Assembly: GCF_003987315.1 (NCBI RefSeq)
Contig: NZ_PIPI01000008.1
Span: forward strand, 1-64,000
Direction of reading: 5' to 3'
Length of the DNA: 64,000 nt
Source: Aliidiomarina haloalkalitolerans
GTDB lineage: Bacteria; Pseudomonadota; Gammaproteobacteria; Enterobacterales; Alteromonadaceae
The position numbers were made by a program, and so were the translations under genes. The notes under the pieces were generated by a model. The model was not told the origin of the DNA. It saw only the letters and a program-made list of their open reading frames with translations, and made no database searches. The number at the start of each line of letters is the position of its first letter. The first letter of the stretch is position 1. Positions 34,809-46,089 of the stretch are shown piece after piece.

Positions 34809-37535
34809 TCAAGCACCCGTTTTAGATTTTGCTGGAGCTTTCTTTTTCGTCGCTGTTTTTTTCGTGGCGCTCTTTTTCGCACCCGCTTTCTTAGCAGGAG
34901 CCTTCTTGGCCGTCGCTTTCGCGCTGGTCACTGTCCAGCTGCCATTTTCATAATACGCTTGCCAACCCGTCGGCTTCCCGCCTTCTTCGGTCATCACGTA
35001 CTGAATTTTATTTTTGCGGCTAAAGCGCACAATGGCATCGTTGCCCTGCTCGTCTTCACTTGGCGCTTCCGCCAAATAATGGAACTTGCTCGGAATGCGA
35101 TCTTTAAAGCGCTGCAATTCTTTCACCGTGACCGCGCGAGTTTCACGCGATTTCGGGAAAGTGTTTGCTGACAAGAAAATCCCCGAAGCGCCGTCACGCA
35201 ACACAAAGTATGCGTCTGACTTCTCACACGGCAGCTCTGGCAACATTACCGGATCTTCCCGTGGTGGCGCAGCTTCGCCGTTCTTCAGCAGCTTGCGAGT
35301 ATTCTTACAGTCGTCGTTGGTACAGCCAAAGTACTTGCCAAAACGGCCTGACTTTAATTGCATGTCGCTGCCGCAACGGTCACATTCAATCAGTGGGCCT
35401 TCATAGCCTTTGATCTTGAATTCGCCTTGCTCAATAAAGTAACCGTCACACACTGGGTTGTTACCACACACGTGCAATTTCCGGCTTTGGTCGAGCAAGT
35501 ATGAATCCATTGCGGTGCCGCATTTGTTACAACGTTTTTTCGCCCGCAATGCCAACGCTTCGGCTTCATCATCGTCGTCCGATACTTTCACCGCTTCGTC
35601 ACCAGAAACCAGGTTCAGAGTTTGCGTGCAGCGCTCTTTCGGTGGCAAGTTGTAACCGGTACAACCTAAGAACACCCCGGTCGACGCCGTACGAATCCCC
35701 ATTTTCCGGCCGCAAGTCGGACAGTCAATGTCGGTTTCAACCATTTGGTTGCTACGCATGCCACCGGCTTCTTCATCGCCTTCGGCTTGCTCAAGCTTGT
35801 CTTTGAAATCCAAGTAGAACTGGTCCAGTGCTTCCTGCCAGTTTTGTTTACCCACGGCGATGTCATCGAGACGCTGTTCCATTTCCGCAGTAAAGTTATA
35901 ACTCATTAAGTCACTGAAGTTTTCAGTGAGGCGGTCGGTGACGATCTCACCCATTTTTTCCGCATAAAAACGCTTGTTGTCGACGCGTACATAACCGCGA
36001 TCTTGAATCGTCGAAATAATCGAAGCATAGGTCGACGGTCGGCCAATGCCACGCTTCTCGAGCTCTTTCACTAACGACGCTTCGCTGTAACGCGCTGGCG
36101 GTCGAGTGAAATGTTGCTGCGGATCCAGCCCGTCAAGCGCCAAGGCTTGGTCTTTCTGTAAATCTGGTAACTCAGTATCTTCATTACCTTTACGACCCGC
36201 CGGTGGCTGTACACGCGTCCAACCATCAAAGCGCATCACGCGCCCTTTCGCTTTTAATTCAAAACGGTCCGCCGCAACTGTAATCGTGGTGGCGTCATAT
36301 TTAGCTGGCGTCATCTGACAGGCGACAAACTGGCGCCAAATCAGCTCATACAACCGCTCGGCGTCACGCTCCATACCACTTAGCTGTGACGACTTCACTT
36401 TCACATCCGACGGACGAATAGCTTCGTGCGCTTCTTGGGCGTTCGCTTTGGTGCCATAAAAATTCGGTTTCGCTGGCAAATACTCTGGGCCATAGCTCTT
36501 TTCAATATGGCCACGAACACTTTGCAATGCATCTGCACTCAAATGAGTGCTATCGGTACGCATGTAGGTGATATAACCCGCTTCGTACAAGCGCTGGGCT
36601 AACATCATGGTCTTCTTCACGCCATAGCCTAAGCGCGTGCTCGCCGCTTGCTGCAAGGTTGACGTAATAAATGGTGCCGACGGTCGACTTTGCGTCGGTT
36701 TGTCTTCGCGACCCACCACGCGGTATTGCGCTTTTTCTAAAACCGCCACGGCCGCCATGGTTTGCGCTTCGTTGGTCGGCTTGAAAGCACTACCATTTTC
36801 TTTCAATACTTCAAAGCGGACGTCATGCTCTTGGGCACTCAGGTCTGCAAACACCTGCCAGTATTCTTCCGGCACAAACGCTTTAATCTCACGCTCACGC
36901 TCGACAACGAGGCGCACTGCAACCGACTGTACTCGGCCCGCCGACAAACCACGCGCAACTTTCTTCCACAACAGCGGCGACAACATAAAGCCAACCACAC
37001 GGTCAAGGAAACGGCGCGTTTGCTGGGCGTTCACCCGAGAAATATTCAATTCCGCTGGTTCAGCAAAGGCATTTTGAATCGCCTTCTGTGTGATTTCGTT
37101 AAACACCACGCGCTGATAGCGGCTGTCATCACCACCGATCAATTCGCGTAAGTGCCACGCAATAGCTTCCCCTTCGCGGTCCAAATCCGTTGCGAGATAG
37201 ACTTTGTCAGCCTTTTTCGCTAACGACTGTAATTCTTTGACAACTTTTTCTTTACCCGGCAGCACTTCATAATGCGGTTTCCAGCCGTGCTCAGGGTCAA
37301 TACCCATGCGCGCAACCAATTTTTCGTAGTCACGCTGTCGTTGGTATTCGGCTTTCTTTTCCGGACTCATTTGTCGCACTTGTGCGGGCGTCTTCGAGCT
37401 CGCTGTCGCAACACTCTTAGTCGGCAAGTCACGCACATGACCTACGCTCGACTTCACAATGAAGTCGTTGCCTAGGTATTTATTAATGGTTTTCGCTTTC
37501 GCTGGGGACTCTACAATTACCAGAGATTTAGCCAT
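34809..37535 (-). CDS. topA: DNA topoisomerase I
   Basis: A 908-residue type IA topoisomerase that relaxes negative supercoils. The TOPRIM domain starts [22 protein letters not shown] and has [15 protein letters not shown] (about 114-128). The active-site Tyr is in [14 protein letters not shown] (about 320-333). Three C-terminal zinc-finger modules have [18 protein letters not shown] and CDRCGSDMQ. The last 45 residues are Lys/Ala-rich ([12 protein letters not shown]...), a DNA-binding tail also seen in other proteobacteria; length is above E. coli TopA (865). Monocistronic. Confidence 0.97.
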   Translation of the reverse strand: MAKSLVIVESPAKAKTINKYLGNDFIVKSSVGHVRDLPTKSVATASSKTPAQVRQMSPEKKAEYQRQRDYEKLVARMGIDPEHGWKPHYEVLPGKEKVVKELQSLAKKADKVYLATDLDREGEAIAWHLRELIGGDDSRYQRVVFNEITQKAIQNAFAEPAELNISRVNAQQTRRFLDRVVGFMLSPLLWKKVARGLSAGRVQSVAVRLVVEREREIKAFVPEEYWQVFADLSAQEHDVRFEVLKENGSAFKPTNEAQTMAAVAVLEKAQYRVVGREDKPTQSRPSAPFITSTLQQAASTRLGYGVKKTMMLAQRLYEAGYITYMRTDSTHLSADALQSVRGHIEKSYGPEYLPAKPNFYGTKANAQEAHEAIRPSDVKVKSSQLSGMERDAERLYELIWRQFVACQMTPAKYDATTITVAADRFELKAKGRVMRFDGWTRVQPPAGRKGNEDTELPDLQKDQALALDGLDPQQHFTRPPARYSEASLVKELEKRGIGRPSTYASIISTIQDRGYVRVDNKRFYAEKMGEIVTDRLTENFSDLMSYNFTAEMEQRLDDIAVGKQNWQEALDQFYLDFKDKLEQAEGDEEAGGMRSNQMVETDIDCPTCGRKMGIRTASTGVFLGCTGYNLPPKERCTQTLNLVSGDEAVKVSDDDDEAEALALRAKKRCNKCGTAMDSYLLDQSRKLHVCGNNPVCDGYFIEQGEFKIKGYEGPLIECDRCGSDMQLKSGRFGKYFGCTNDDCKNTRKLLKNGEAAPPREDPVMLPELPCEKSDAYFVLRDGASGIFLSANTFPKSRETRAVTVKELQRFKDRIPSKFHYLAEAPSEDEQGNDAIVRFSRKNKIQYVMTEEGGKPTGWQAYYENGSWTVTSAKATAKKAPAKKAGAKKSATKKTATKKKAPAKSKTGA

Positions 37536-37862
37536 GAAATCCGTTGTCTCTTTATTAATGTTCGAATGTAACGCCTAATTTTGCGTCCTGTATAAACCTT
37601 CACAACAAATTCTGCAAGTGAAGTCTCGCTGTGGCGCTCTTTTTTAAGGTATATAGGTTCTCAGCCTCAGAAACAAGCCGAATTCGCAGAAATAGGTAAA
37701 AACTGACAAAACTTGAATACTTATCCAACGACGGCGCTCGGTCACTTGGTTTACCAACAGCCTGCACGGAATCGGGGCTGTTCACAAGCCCGCGGTTGCG
37801 TATAATGGCCACTACTAAAGGTGGTTTACGCGCTACCGAACGAAAAGGAGCATTGTCCATTT
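37536..37862. promoter_or_regulatory. Divergent topA/astB control region with astB -10 and a putative ARG box
   Basis: This 327-bp region has no gene. On the plus strand TATAAT at 37801-37806, preceded by TGCG, is a good -10 for astB, with a poor -35. At 37714-37727 the sequence TGAATACTTATCCA matches the ArgR box consensus TGAATWWWWATTCA at 12 of 14 positions, about 75 bp upstream of the -10. In E. coli ArgR activates the ast operon from upstream sites; that role here is inference. Confidence 0.42.
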
Positions 37863-39200
37863 ATGCAGCATTTTGAAGTCAATTTCGACGGTTTAGTTGG
37901 CCCAACCCACAATTATGCGGGCCTGTCATTCGGTAACGTTGCGTCACTGAGTAACGCTAAAAGTACCTCAAGTCCGAAGTCGGCGGCCAAGCAAGGCCTT
38001 GCCAAAATGAAAGCATTGCAAGAAATGGGCATGGTTCAAGGTGTTTTAGCACCGCAAGAGCGCCCGGATATTTATGCACTCCGTCGGCTTGGTTTTAAAG
38101 GTGAAGATCACGAAGTGCTGGCCAAAGCCGCCAAAGAAGCACCGGCTATTTTCCGTGCCTGCTGCTCAGCTTCGAGCATGTGGACAGCCAACGCTGCAAC
38201 TGTGTCGCCAAGCGCCGACACCCGCAACGGCAAGGTCCATTTCACACCAGCGAACCTGACCAATAAATTTCATCGTTCGTTAGAGCCAGAAACATCAGGG
38301 CGCATTCTGCAAGCCATGTTCGCCAATAGCCGCTATTTTGAACATCACCGCCATTTGCCAGACAACGAGCATTTTGGTGACGAAGGTGCCGCGAACCATA
38401 CCCGCTTCTGCTCTGACTACGGCCATGCGGGCGTCGAATTATTCGTTTATGGACGTCATGCTTTTGACAGTTCAAAGCCGGCGCCAACCCGTTATCCTGC
38501 GCGCCAAACTTTTGAAGCGTCAGAAGCTGTCGCACGTTTACATGGGCTGTCGCCAGACAACGTTGTGTTTATGCAGCAAAACCCTGCTGTGATCGACCAA
38601 GGCGTATTTCATAACGACGTGATTGCCGTTGGCAACCAGAACGTGATGTTCTACCACGAAGAAGCCTTTATTAATGAAGCCCAAGGCTTTGCCGAGCTCG
38701 AACAAAAGCTTGGCCAAAGCATTCACTTTATTAAAGTGCCGACGAATGTGGTCAGCGTTGACGATGCGGTCAAAACCTATTTATTTAACACTCAGTTGAT
38801 CACCTTGAAGCCTGGTCACATGGCGATAATTGCGCCAACTGAATGTCAGGAAAACGAGCGCGTTGCCCAGTACCTCAACGACCTAGTCGGTATGGACACG
38901 CCAATCAAAGAAGTGCGTTATTTCGATGTGAAGCAAAGTATGCGCAACGGCGGTGGTCCAGCCTGCTTACGTTTACGTGTGGCGCTAAACGATCAGGAGC
39001 TTGCTGCGGTGAACCCGAACGTGATTCTCACCGACGAGCTGTACGCGCGTTTAAACCAATGGGTCGACAAGCACTACCGTGACGAGTTGTCATCTGACGA
39101 CCTCGCTGACCCGAACTTGCTAATCGAGTCGCGCACCGCGCTCGATGAACTCACGCAAATCATGCACCTTGGCTCGGTTTACCCGTTCCAGCGGGTTTAA
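37863..39200 (+). CDS. astB: N-succinylarginine dihydrolase
   Basis: A 445-residue enzyme of the arginine succinyltransferase pathway (E. coli 447), converting N2-succinylarginine to N2-succinylornithine, CO2 and ammonia. It begins [28 protein letters not shown] and contains [15 protein letters not shown] (about 113-127), [12 protein letters not shown] (about 171-182, catalytic Glu/His region) and [13 protein letters not shown] (about 362-374, catalytic Cys). The start at 37863 has AAGGAG 12 bases upstream, slightly far. Its ast partners are not adjacent, unlike the E. coli astCADBE operon. Followed by a strong terminator. Confidence 0.96.
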   Translation: MQHFEVNFDGLVGPTHNYAGLSFGNVASLSNAKSTSSPKSAAKQGLAKMKALQEMGMVQGVLAPQERPDIYALRRLGFKGEDHEVLAKAAKEAPAIFRACCSASSMWTANAATVSPSADTRNGKVHFTPANLTNKFHRSLEPETSGRILQAMFANSRYFEHHRHLPDNEHFGDEGAANHTRFCSDYGHAGVELFVYGRHAFDSSKPAPTRYPARQTFEASEAVARLHGLSPDNVVFMQQNPAVIDQGVFHNDVIAVGNQNVMFYHEEAFINEAQGFAELEQKLGQSIHFIKVPTNVVSVDDAVKTYLFNTQLITLKPGHMAIIAPTECQENERVAQYLNDLVGMDTPIKEVRYFDVKQSMRNGGGPACLRLRVALNDQELAAVNPNVILTDELYARLNQWVDKHYRDELSSDDLADPNLLIESRTALDELTQIMHLGSVYPFQRV

Positions 39201-39252
39201 ACCAACCGATTGAAACCAAAAGCTCAACAACACCTGAGCTGGCAGGCAAACA

Positions 39253-39287
39253 AAAACCGCTGTGGTTTACACCAACAGCGGTTTTTT
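39253..39287 (+). terminator. Intrinsic terminator of astB
   Basis: AAAACCGCTG / CAGCGGTTTT stem with a 13-base loop, followed by TTTTTTCG on the plus strand. Confidence 0.85.
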
Positions 39288-39344
39288 CGTTTTAGCTTTT
39301 GCTTTTTTCTTTTAGCTTTCAGGCAGCCAGCGAATTCGCAGCAA

Positions 39345-40211
39345 TTAACGCTGTGACGAGTGATTCTCAATGGTTGCGCCAGCGGCTTCAAACCCTGGAA
39401 TCAAGCCAGTTTCACCACCTAAATGGCCTGCACCAACGGCAATGAAATAGGTACCGCTGGTGGTGCCAAAATAATCCTGCAACTGCGCCATCCAATTCAG
39501 GTTACGTTGGTCTAGCATGGCTTCACGCTGCTCTGGCTCAAGGTCTTCCATCATAATCGCCATTAACGCGTCGAGGTTGCCGTTCACCCAGTGATCTTTC
39601 ATGTCATGCAACTGGTCAACACCAATCTCGAGTTGCTCAAGCAAACGCTCGATTTGCGCTTGGTCAGACTCGGCTGCAGAAGCAATCAGGGCAAGAATCT
39701 GCTCTTCGGCCGTTTCAAAACCAATCAACTCGCCTTGCATGTCGCCAATACGCGCCATCAGCTGAGACTCAGAGCCCATTTCTGCGTCAAAACCTTGCTG
39801 CGCAGCAATTTGCATAATCATCATCAGCTCAAGCAACCACGGCTCTAGAGCAACAATTTGTGCCGGCTGAATACCAGCTGCCATCAGTTGCGTTTGTAGG
39901 GCTGCCCAAGTGTCTTTCTCAAGGTTTGACGGGAAGAAATTCGAACTGCGCATACCGTGTTGCATCATCACCATAGCCGCTTGTTCCATCTCGCTTGGCG
40001 TCAACTCCATCCACACCTTGTCGCTTTGTAAAAACGCTTCAATGGTGCTGTCGGCCAAGCGCATCTCATCGCCAGTGCCCACATGAATCGTGCCTAAAAT
40101 CCACCAAGTTTGCTCACCAAACTTTGCTTTATAGAGGATTTCCGCTTGCGCAGAGGTCATCCAAACTAACCCTAGTAGCGCAACCATCATCGTCCGTAAT
40201 AACTTACTCAT
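39345..40211 (-). CDS. TraB/GumN family exported protein
   Basis: A 288-residue protein with a signal peptide ending SAQA (about residue 23). It has the TraB/GumN (Tiki-like) motifs: WWILGTIHVG near the start of the mature chain, a Met/Gln/Glu-rich helical middle, and YFIAVGAGHLGGETGLI near the C-terminus. The GxxH and GAGHL motifs are thought to form a metal-dependent hydrolase site in this family; its substrate is unknown. The ATG at 40211 lies 4 bp after the purF stop, and its AAGGAG site overlaps the end of purF, so it is in the cvpA-purF operon. Confidence 0.85.
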   Translation of the reverse strand: MSKLLRTMMVALLGLVWMTSAQAEILYKAKFGEQTWWILGTIHVGTGDEMRLADSTIEAFLQSDKVWMELTPSEMEQAAMVMMQHGMRSSNFFPSNLEKDTWAALQTQLMAAGIQPAQIVALEPWLLELMMIMQIAAQQGFDAEMGSESQLMARIGDMQGELIGFETAEEQILALIASAAESDQAQIERLLEQLEIGVDQLHDMKDHWVNGNLDALMAIMMEDLEPEQREAMLDQRNLNWMAQLQDYFGTTSGTYFIAVGAGHLGGETGLIPGFEAAGATIENHSSQR

Positions 40212-40215
40212 CGTC

Positions 40216-41727
40216 CTAGTCTCCTTCGTTGTGTAATTCGTGGTTTGTCTCGTCCTGATCACTACCATGGCGTGCATTATCATTGCGCGCCGCATCTAAA
40301 CGATCCAAGTAGTCTTGGTTAATATCACCGGTGACATACTCGCCGTTGAAGACCGACGTTTCAAACTTCACTAAACTTGTGTTTTCATCGCGAACCGCAG
40401 CAATTAAGTCGCTTAAGTCCTGATAAATGAGGCCATCGGCTTTAATTAGCGCTGAAATCTCGTCAACTTCACGACCATAACCAATCAGCTCATTGGCGCT
40501 TGGCATGTCAATTCCGTATACGTTCGGGAAACGAATCTCTGGTGCCGCCGAGGCAAAATAAACTTTCTTCGCGCCTGCTTCCCGGGCCATCTCAATAATC
40601 TGTTCCGAGGTCGTGCCACGGACAATTGAGTCGTCCACCAACAACACGTTTTTATCTTTAAATTCAGCGCTAATGGCGTTTAGCTTACGACGCACCGACT
40701 TCCGCCGTTGAGTTTGCCCCGGCATGATAAACGTGCGGCCAATGTAGCGGTTTTTTACAAACCCTTGGCGATATGGAATACCCAGCACGCGCGATATCTC
40801 TAACGCGATATCACAAGCGGTTTCTGGAATTGGGATAATCACATCGATGTCGAGGTCAGCGTATTCGCGCTGAATCTTTTCACCGAGCTTACGGCCCATG
40901 TTAATTCGGCTCGCATACACCGACACACCATCTAAGAACGAGTCTGGGCGCGCAAAATAAACGTATTCAAAAATACATGGGTTATGCACTGGATTCGCCG
41001 CACATTGCTGGCTAAACAGCTGACCGTCTTCGGTAATATAAATCGCTTCGCCTGGTTCAACGTCACGCACGTAGCTAAAACCAGTACCGTCGATTGCCAC
41101 GCTTTCTGACGCCACAATGTACTCGCTACCCTGCGGGGTTTCGCGCTTACCTAATGCCAACGGGCGAATACCGTGCGGGTCGCGGAACGCTAATAAACCA
41201 TGGCCGATAATCATCGCGACCACAGCATAAGCACCACGCACTTGCGCATGCACACGCTCAACCGCTGCAAACATATGCTCAGCGCTGAGTGACAGCTGAT
41301 TGGTTTGGAGAAGTTCGTGGGCGAGGATATTAAGCAGAATTTCAGAGTCAGACGAGGTATTAATATGGCGGCGAGCTTGATTAAACAGCGACTGTTGTAG
41401 CTCGTCGGCGTTGGTTAAGTTGCCGTTATGGGCCATAGCAATCCCGAATGGCGAGTTAACATAGAACGGCTGTGCTTCTGCCGAGCTACTGCTTCCTGCG
41501 GTTGGATAACGCACGTGGCCGATACCAATATTACCGCTTAAACGCCGCATGTGTCGGGTATGAAAGACATCGCGGACTAATCCATTCGACTTACGTAAAC
41601 GCAGCGTCTGCCCGTCAATTGTCATGATACCGGCAGCATCTTGTCCACGGTGCTGCAACATTGTTAAACCATCGTAGAGGGCTTGGTTAACCGGTTGGTT
41701 ACCTACGATTCCTACTACTCCGCACAT
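40216..41727 (-). CDS. purF: Amidophosphoribosyltransferase
   Basis: A 503-residue enzyme for the first step of purine synthesis (PRPP plus glutamine to phosphoribosylamine). The chain starts MCGVVGIVG, so Cys2 becomes the N-terminal nucleophile after Met removal; this fixes the start at 41727 rather than 41733, with GAGAGG upstream. Glutaminase features include [16 protein letters not shown] and AHNGNLTN. The PRPP-binding loop is [14 protein letters not shown] (about 359-372). E. coli PurF has 505 residues. Follows cvpA by 18 bp as in E. coli. Confidence 0.97.
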   Translation of the reverse strand: MCGVVGIVGNQPVNQALYDGLTMLQHRGQDAAGIMTIDGQTLRLRKSNGLVRDVFHTRHMRRLSGNIGIGHVRYPTAGSSSSAEAQPFYVNSPFGIAMAHNGNLTNADELQQSLFNQARRHINTSSDSEILLNILAHELLQTNQLSLSAEHMFAAVERVHAQVRGAYAVVAMIIGHGLLAFRDPHGIRPLALGKRETPQGSEYIVASESVAIDGTGFSYVRDVEPGEAIYITEDGQLFSQQCAANPVHNPCIFEYVYFARPDSFLDGVSVYASRINMGRKLGEKIQREYADLDIDVIIPIPETACDIALEISRVLGIPYRQGFVKNRYIGRTFIMPGQTQRRKSVRRKLNAISAEFKDKNVLLVDDSIVRGTTSEQIIEMAREAGAKKVYFASAAPEIRFPNVYGIDMPSANELIGYGREVDEISALIKADGLIYQDLSDLIAAVRDENTSLVKFETSVFNGEYVTGDINQDYLDRLDAARNDNARHGSDQDETNHELHNEGD

Positions 41728-41745
41728 GCACAAACCTCTCAGTAA

Positions 41746-42237
41746 TTAACCCTGCTGTAGAAAGCTGGACGAGTTTTCGAAATACTCAAAGAACCATTGA
41801 ATATAAATTGAAAAATGAGGCACTAATAACGACTCTTGCCACCAGTTTTGCTGGGCAATGGCAGTGAACGCATCAGCGAAAAATAAGATAGCGCTGACAA
41901 TTAGAATGCCGCGCAGCGCGCCAAAAATTGCGCCAAGTAGACGGTCGGTGCCGGTTAAACCGGTTTTTTCCACCAATGTACTAATGAGATAAACAACGAG
42001 CGCACCAACAATGAGTGTCAGTACGAATAAGATGGCAACAGCGACACCGTTACGCACGATATCGTCTTGAATACTGGTAAAAAATGCCGCCAGCTCAGCA
42101 TAAAACTGACTCGCGACCACAAATGCTGCAACCCACACGGCGAGTGACAAAGCTTCCCGCACAAAACCGCGAATAAGGCTAATGACTATCGACAAACCAA
42201 TGATTGCGATAATCGCAATATCAAACCATCCCATCAC
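41746..42237 (-). CDS. cvpA: Colicin V production family protein CvpA
   Basis: A 163-residue membrane protein with four hydrophobic helices. FDIAIIAIIGLSIVISLIRGFVREALSLAVWVAAF is the family N-terminal signature, and GTDRLLGAIFGALRGILIV (about 96-114) is the conserved central segment. It is linked to envelope homeostasis and colicin V export in E. coli; the molecular role is not settled. Two adjacent ATGs (MMGWF) could start translation. Upstream of purF, as in E. coli. Confidence 0.93.
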   Translation of the reverse strand: MMGWFDIAIIAIIGLSIVISLIRGFVREALSLAVWVAAFVVASQFYAELAAFFTSIQDDIVRNGVAVAILFVLTLIVGALVVYLISTLVEKTGLTGTDRLLGAIFGALRGILIVSAILFFADAFTAIAQQNWWQESLLVPHFSIYIQWFFEYFENSSSFLQQG

Positions 42238-42360
42238 TATGTCACCATGGTTTCAATTCGCGCGAAATTTTACCTGACTTTGCGCAAAATGTCCTTGTTA
42301 TTTTGCAGTGTTTGTCGCCGTCGCCGTTACGGGCTTGCACTGAGTTCTAAACGTCAGACG

Positions 42361-42969
42361 CTAACGGGCTGGCTCGTACTCAACAATGCGCCCTTGTAAC
42401 TTCACCACTTCAAGTAACCGCGGTAGCTGTGCTTCTAAGCGCTCGCGGTTAATGTCGGGGCCAACTAATAATAATGTTAAGGTATCGCCGCTACTATTAC
42501 GCACCACGCGGCTATAGGCAGCAAAACCTTGGCCACGCAATTCAGTGACTAACTCAGCAACACGGTCGGCATTGCGAAACGCCCCCAGTTGAATGGCCCA
42601 AGCTTCACCTTCGACCACCGGCGCTGCTTGTTCTGAACTTGCACGTTCAGCGTTAGCTGGGTCACGACCGGCTCTTTCCCCTAGCTGCGCTTCCGCCACT
42701 TCGCGCAGTCCCTGATCAACTTCGTGGTCAAGCTGGTCGTCAACCACATCACCTTCGTAAGCCGCTTCATTGCGCTCAGTTAGCTCGTCAAAGTTGTCAG
42801 GAAATTCAGGCCGACGCATTTGTGTGTCGACTTCGGGACGCAGTGGGCTGACTTGAAAGTCTTCTTCGGGTTGATAATTTTTGCCCGTTAAAAGGTCTGG
42901 CAAAATAATCACAGCCAGTGCAAGTACAATGACGGTACCAACAATACGATTCTGTAACGGACTAGCCAC
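42361..42969 (-). CDS. dedD: SPOR-domain cell-division protein DedD
   Basis: A 202-residue bitopic protein: N-terminal membrane helix (NRIVGTVIVLALAVIILPDLLTG, about 7-29), an acidic Glu/Asp/Arg-rich linker (about 35-120) and a C-terminal SPOR domain (EAWAIQLGAFRNADRVAELVTELRGQGFAAYSR..., about 122-200) that binds denuded peptidoglycan glycans at the division site. Located directly after folC with 3 bp between, matching E. coli folC-dedD-cvpA-purF. Confidence 0.93.
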   Translation of the reverse strand: MASPLQNRIVGTVIVLALAVIILPDLLTGKNYQPEEDFQVSPLRPEVDTQMRRPEFPDNFDELTERNEAAYEGDVVDDQLDHEVDQGLREVAEAQLGERAGRDPANAERASSEQAAPVVEGEAWAIQLGAFRNADRVAELVTELRGQGFAAYSRVVRNSSGDTLTLLLVGPDINRERLEAQLPRLLEVVKLQGRIVEYEPAR

Positions 42970-42972
42970 TTT

Positions 42973-44247
42973 CTACCCCTTTTGAAATGCTTTTTTTATC
43001 GCTGCAACGGTCAAGAACGATCCAAACCCAACAATAACATCATTTTCTTTGATGTCTACCAACGTCGCCTGTAAAGCTTCGCCAACGCTAGCAAATGTTT
43101 GGTAACGAACCGGCGCCTGCACGCGCTGTGGTAAATGTTTGACCAGCGTCTCCGCAGAGGTTCCACGCTCACCCGATAAAGGCGCTAGATACCATGCGTC
43201 AGCCAGCTCTGCAAACGGCGCCATCGTGCCTGCATGATCTTTGTCATTGAGCATGGCGCAAATAATCCGAAAACGGCTATGCGGGTAACGAACTTGCAAT
43301 TCCTGACACAAATACTCAGCAGCGTGTGGGTTATGACCAACATCGACCACCAAGGTCGGCTGCGTTGACAACACTTCCATCCGCCCCGGTAAACGCGCTT
43401 GCGCCAAGCCTTGGCGAATGGTTTCGACGTTAAAACTAAGGCCACTCAACTGCAGCGCCGCGAGCGCGGTTAGCGCATTGGCATAAGGTAACTGCGGAAT
43501 CGGCAAGTCTTTCCATGTGGCGCAAGGCCCATAAAAATCGAAGGTATCGGCGTGACGCTCTCCGCGAAACTCATGGTTCACTCGGTAAAAATCGGCACCA
43601 ATGCTTTGCGCATGGTTCACCAACCGCGCCGGTGGCTCTGGGTCACCGCAGACCGCAGGCAGCCCTTGGCGATAAACTCCCGCTTTTTCGTAACCAATGT
43701 CGTCGCGGTTATTACCAAGCAAGGCCACATGATCAATGCCGATACTGGTTACCACAGCAACGTCAGCAGAAATGATATTTACCGCGTCGAGGCGGCCACC
43801 TAAACCCACTTCCAGCACCACCACGTCGGGATCCTTTTGCTGCACCAGCCACAACGCGGCTAGCGTCGAAAACTCAAAGTAAGTCAGGGAAATGTCGCCG
43901 CGCGCTTGTTCAATCGCTTGAAAGGCGGCTACGTGTTCAGATTCGGCAAGCTCTTGGTCGTTCCAACGCACACGTTCGCTGTAGCGGTCGATGTGTGGCG
44001 AGGTATAGGCAATTACCGAATGACCGGCAGCCATGGCCATGGTTTCCAAGTAGCGCACGGTGGAGCCTTTGCCATTCGTGCCCGCTACGACAAAGCAGCA
44101 ACCACGCGGCGTTAGCACATTGAGGCGCTCGGCAACCGCACGCACTCGCTCAAGCCCCATGTCGATGGAACGATTATGAATGCTCTCAAGATAAACAAGC
44201 CACTGAGATAAATCCCAAGTGGCTTGCTCTGCAATCGACAAGTTCAA
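42973..44247 (-). CDS. folC: Dihydrofolate synthase / folylpolyglutamate synthase
   Basis: A 424-residue Mur-ligase-family enzyme that adds glutamate to dihydropteroate and to folates. P-loop: VVAGTNGKGSTVRYLE (about 52-67). Others are TSPHIDRYSERVRWN, FEFSTLAALW, EVGLGGRLDAVNII (about 142-155) and DVGHNPHA (about 293-300). Size equals E. coli FolC (422). It supplies the folate pool used by FolD, encoded elsewhere in the window. 35 bp downstream of accD. Confidence 0.96.
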   Translation of the reverse strand: MNLSIAEQATWDLSQWLVYLESIHNRSIDMGLERVRAVAERLNVLTPRGCCFVVAGTNGKGSTVRYLETMAMAAGHSVIAYTSPHIDRYSERVRWNDQELAESEHVAAFQAIEQARGDISLTYFEFSTLAALWLVQQKDPDVVVLEVGLGGRLDAVNIISADVAVVTSIGIDHVALLGNNRDDIGYEKAGVYRQGLPAVCGDPEPPARLVNHAQSIGADFYRVNHEFRGERHADTFDFYGPCATWKDLPIPQLPYANALTALAALQLSGLSFNVETIRQGLAQARLPGRMEVLSTQPTLVVDVGHNPHAAEYLCQELQVRYPHSRFRIICAMLNDKDHAGTMAPFAELADAWYLAPLSGERGTSAETLVKHLPQRVQAPVRYQTFASVGEALQATLVDIKENDVIVGFGSFLTVAAIKKAFQKG

Positions 44248-44282
44248 GTTGTTGTCTCTTTCAGTCTATCGTTAGTCCGCTG

Positions 44283-45155
44283 TTATTCTGCCGCAGCTTC
44301 CGTGTAGGTGGTTGGCAAGTGTTGGAACTTCGCCAACAAACCCGCTAAACGGTCACGCATGTCACGGCGATCAACAATCATGTCCACCGCGCCGTGTTCT
44401 AACAAGAACTCAGCCCGCTGGAAGCCCGGCGGTAAAGTTTCACGCACGGTTTGTTCAATAACCCGCGGGCCAGCAAAACCAATTAAGGCTTTCGGCTCAG
44501 CCACGTTAACGTCACCTAGCATCGCTAAACTTGCCGACACCCCACCCATGGTTGGGTCGGTTAATACAGAAATAAACGGAATACCTTTTTCGCTCATGCG
44601 AGCCAGCGCAGCTGAGGTTTTCGCCATTTGCATCAGCGACAATAACGCCTCTTGCATCCGCGCGCCGCCTGAAGCCGAGAAACACACCAACGGAATGTTA
44701 CGCTCAAGACACACTTCTGCTGCTTTCACAAAACGGGCACCAACAACTGACGCCATCGAACCGCCCATGAAATTAAATTCAAATGCGGTGGCTACAATCG
44801 GATTGCCTTTCAAAGAGCCACTCATGGCCACTAATGCGTCTTTTTCACCAGTCGCTTTTTGCGCTGCAGCAATCCGGTCTTTATATTTTTTCGTGTCTTT
44901 AAACTTGAGTTTATCTTGCGGCTCAAGCTCAGCACCAATCTCCTCGCGACCATCTGGGTCGAGGAATGCGTCTAAACGCTCGCGTGCAGTGACGCGCATA
45001 TGGTGGTTACATTTTGGACACACGTGCAAATTGCGCTCAAGGTCAGCACGATACAAAATCGCCTCGCAGCCTTCACACTTACTCCAAACTCCCTCTGGAA
45101 TATTCTTCTTCTTACTCGATTGTGGCTTTGCAAGAATTCGCTCAATCCAGCTCAT
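44283..45155 (-). CDS. accD: Acetyl-CoA carboxylase carboxyltransferase subunit beta
   Basis: A 290-residue AccD. The N-terminal C4 zinc ribbon has CEGC...CPKC (about 26-48). The crotonase-fold carboxyltransferase domain contains [38 protein letters not shown] (about 158-176) and [21 protein letters not shown]. With AccA it transfers CO2 from carboxybiotin to acetyl-CoA, committing carbon to fatty-acid synthesis (FabB is encoded nearby). Start at 45155 (MSWIERIL), with AGAAGG upstream; the longer open frame is not needed. Confidence 0.97.
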   Translation of the reverse strand: MSWIERILAKPQSSKKKNIPEGVWSKCEGCEAILYRADLERNLHVCPKCNHHMRVTARERLDAFLDPDGREEIGAELEPQDKLKFKDTKKYKDRIAAAQKATGEKDALVAMSGSLKGNPIVATAFEFNFMGGSMASVVGARFVKAAEVCLERNIPLVCFSASGGARMQEALLSLMQMAKTSAALARMSEKGIPFISVLTDPTMGGVSASLAMLGDVNVAEPKALIGFAGPRVIEQTVRETLPPGFQRAEFLLEHGAVDMIVDRRDMRDRLAGLLAKFQHLPTTYTEAAAE

Positions 45156-45268
45156 AAAAACCTTCTGTCTTTGACTACGCTGATCGTAATATGGCTGCAC
45201 ATTAAAGCATAAACTTACGCAATAGTGCAGTCTGAAGTGGTCTAAACTGTTGGCGAAATGCCGCCTTT

Positions 45269-46072
45269 TTAATCAAGATCGCCGATTTTCTCTGGTAAAA
45301 ACAGTGGACCTAACGCCACTTTCGGTAACCCGAGTTCTTCCGGGTAAGCCACATTAACCAAATACAAACCGTTCGGCTTTGCTGTCGCTGCTGCTAAGGT
45401 CCGATCCCGCGCCGCCAATAAGTCCGCTAACCATGCCTTGTCTTGCTCGCCGCGGCCAACCGCACACAACGACCCGACAATGTTACGCACCATGTGATGC
45501 ACAAACGCATTCGCCTGAATATCGACCACCACAAAGTCGCCATAGCGGTGCACGTGAATAAAGTGAATATTCCGATTCGGCGAATTCGACTGGCACTGTG
45601 CCGCCCGAAACGACGAAAAGTCCTGCTCACCTAGTAAACACTGCGCAGCTTCATGCATGCGCTCTGCATCTAGTGGCGCGTAAAAATGCGTCACTAAGTT
45701 CCCACCAATACCAGGGCGCAGCGGCGCATTATGCAACACATAACGATAACGCCGCGACACCGCACTAAAGCGCGCACTGAAGTCTTCAGGCACTTCTCGC
45801 ACCCAGCGCACGGCAATGTCGGCCGGTAAGTTCGTGTTCACGCCCATGGTCCAAGCTTGATCGGCTCGCACACTAGTCGTGTCAAAATGCACCACTTGGC
45901 CAGTGGCGTGTACACCGGCGTCCGTCCGCCCCGCACACACCACCTGCACCTCATGATTCGCCACTTTACTTAATGCGCGTTCTAACTCTTCTTGAACACT
46001 CGTTACTGCGTGCTGACGCTGCCACCCAAAGTAGCGACTCCCGTCATATTCGATTCCCAAGGCAATGCGCAT
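45269..46072 (-). CDS. truA: tRNA pseudouridine(38-40) synthase
   Basis: A 267-residue TruA (E. coli 270). [20 protein letters not shown] opens the N-terminal domain. The catalytic Asp is in [18 protein letters not shown] (about 46-63), and RRYRYVLHN and [21 protein letters not shown] (about 189-209) are family motifs. It modifies uridines 38-40 in the anticodon arm. The gene follows fimV by 17 bp. Confidence 0.97.
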   Translation of the reverse strand: MRIALGIEYDGSRYFGWQRQHAVTSVQEELERALSKVANHEVQVVCAGRTDAGVHATGQVVHFDTTSVRADQAWTMGVNTNLPADIAVRWVREVPEDFSARFSAVSRRYRYVLHNAPLRPGIGGNLVTHFYAPLDAERMHEAAQCLLGEQDFSSFRAAQCQSNSPNRNIHFIHVHRYGDFVVVDIQANAFVHHMVRNIVGSLCAVGRGEQDKAWLADLLAARDRTLAAATAKPNGLYLVNVAYPEELGLPKVALGPLFLPEKIGDLD

Positions 46073-46089
46073 GAACGTCTTTTCTTTCC

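Noticed and set aside
8829..36552. Identical 17-bp palindromic string TGCACTCAAATGAGTGC in rimI (about 8830) and topA (about 36530)
   Set aside because: In topA it encodes the conserved THLSADA segment next to the active site, so it arises from ordinary coding. One extra match in 64 kb is compatible with chance.
37600..37860. 86-residue minus-strand open frame between topA and astB
   Set aside because: It overlaps the astB promoter and has no recognisable features.
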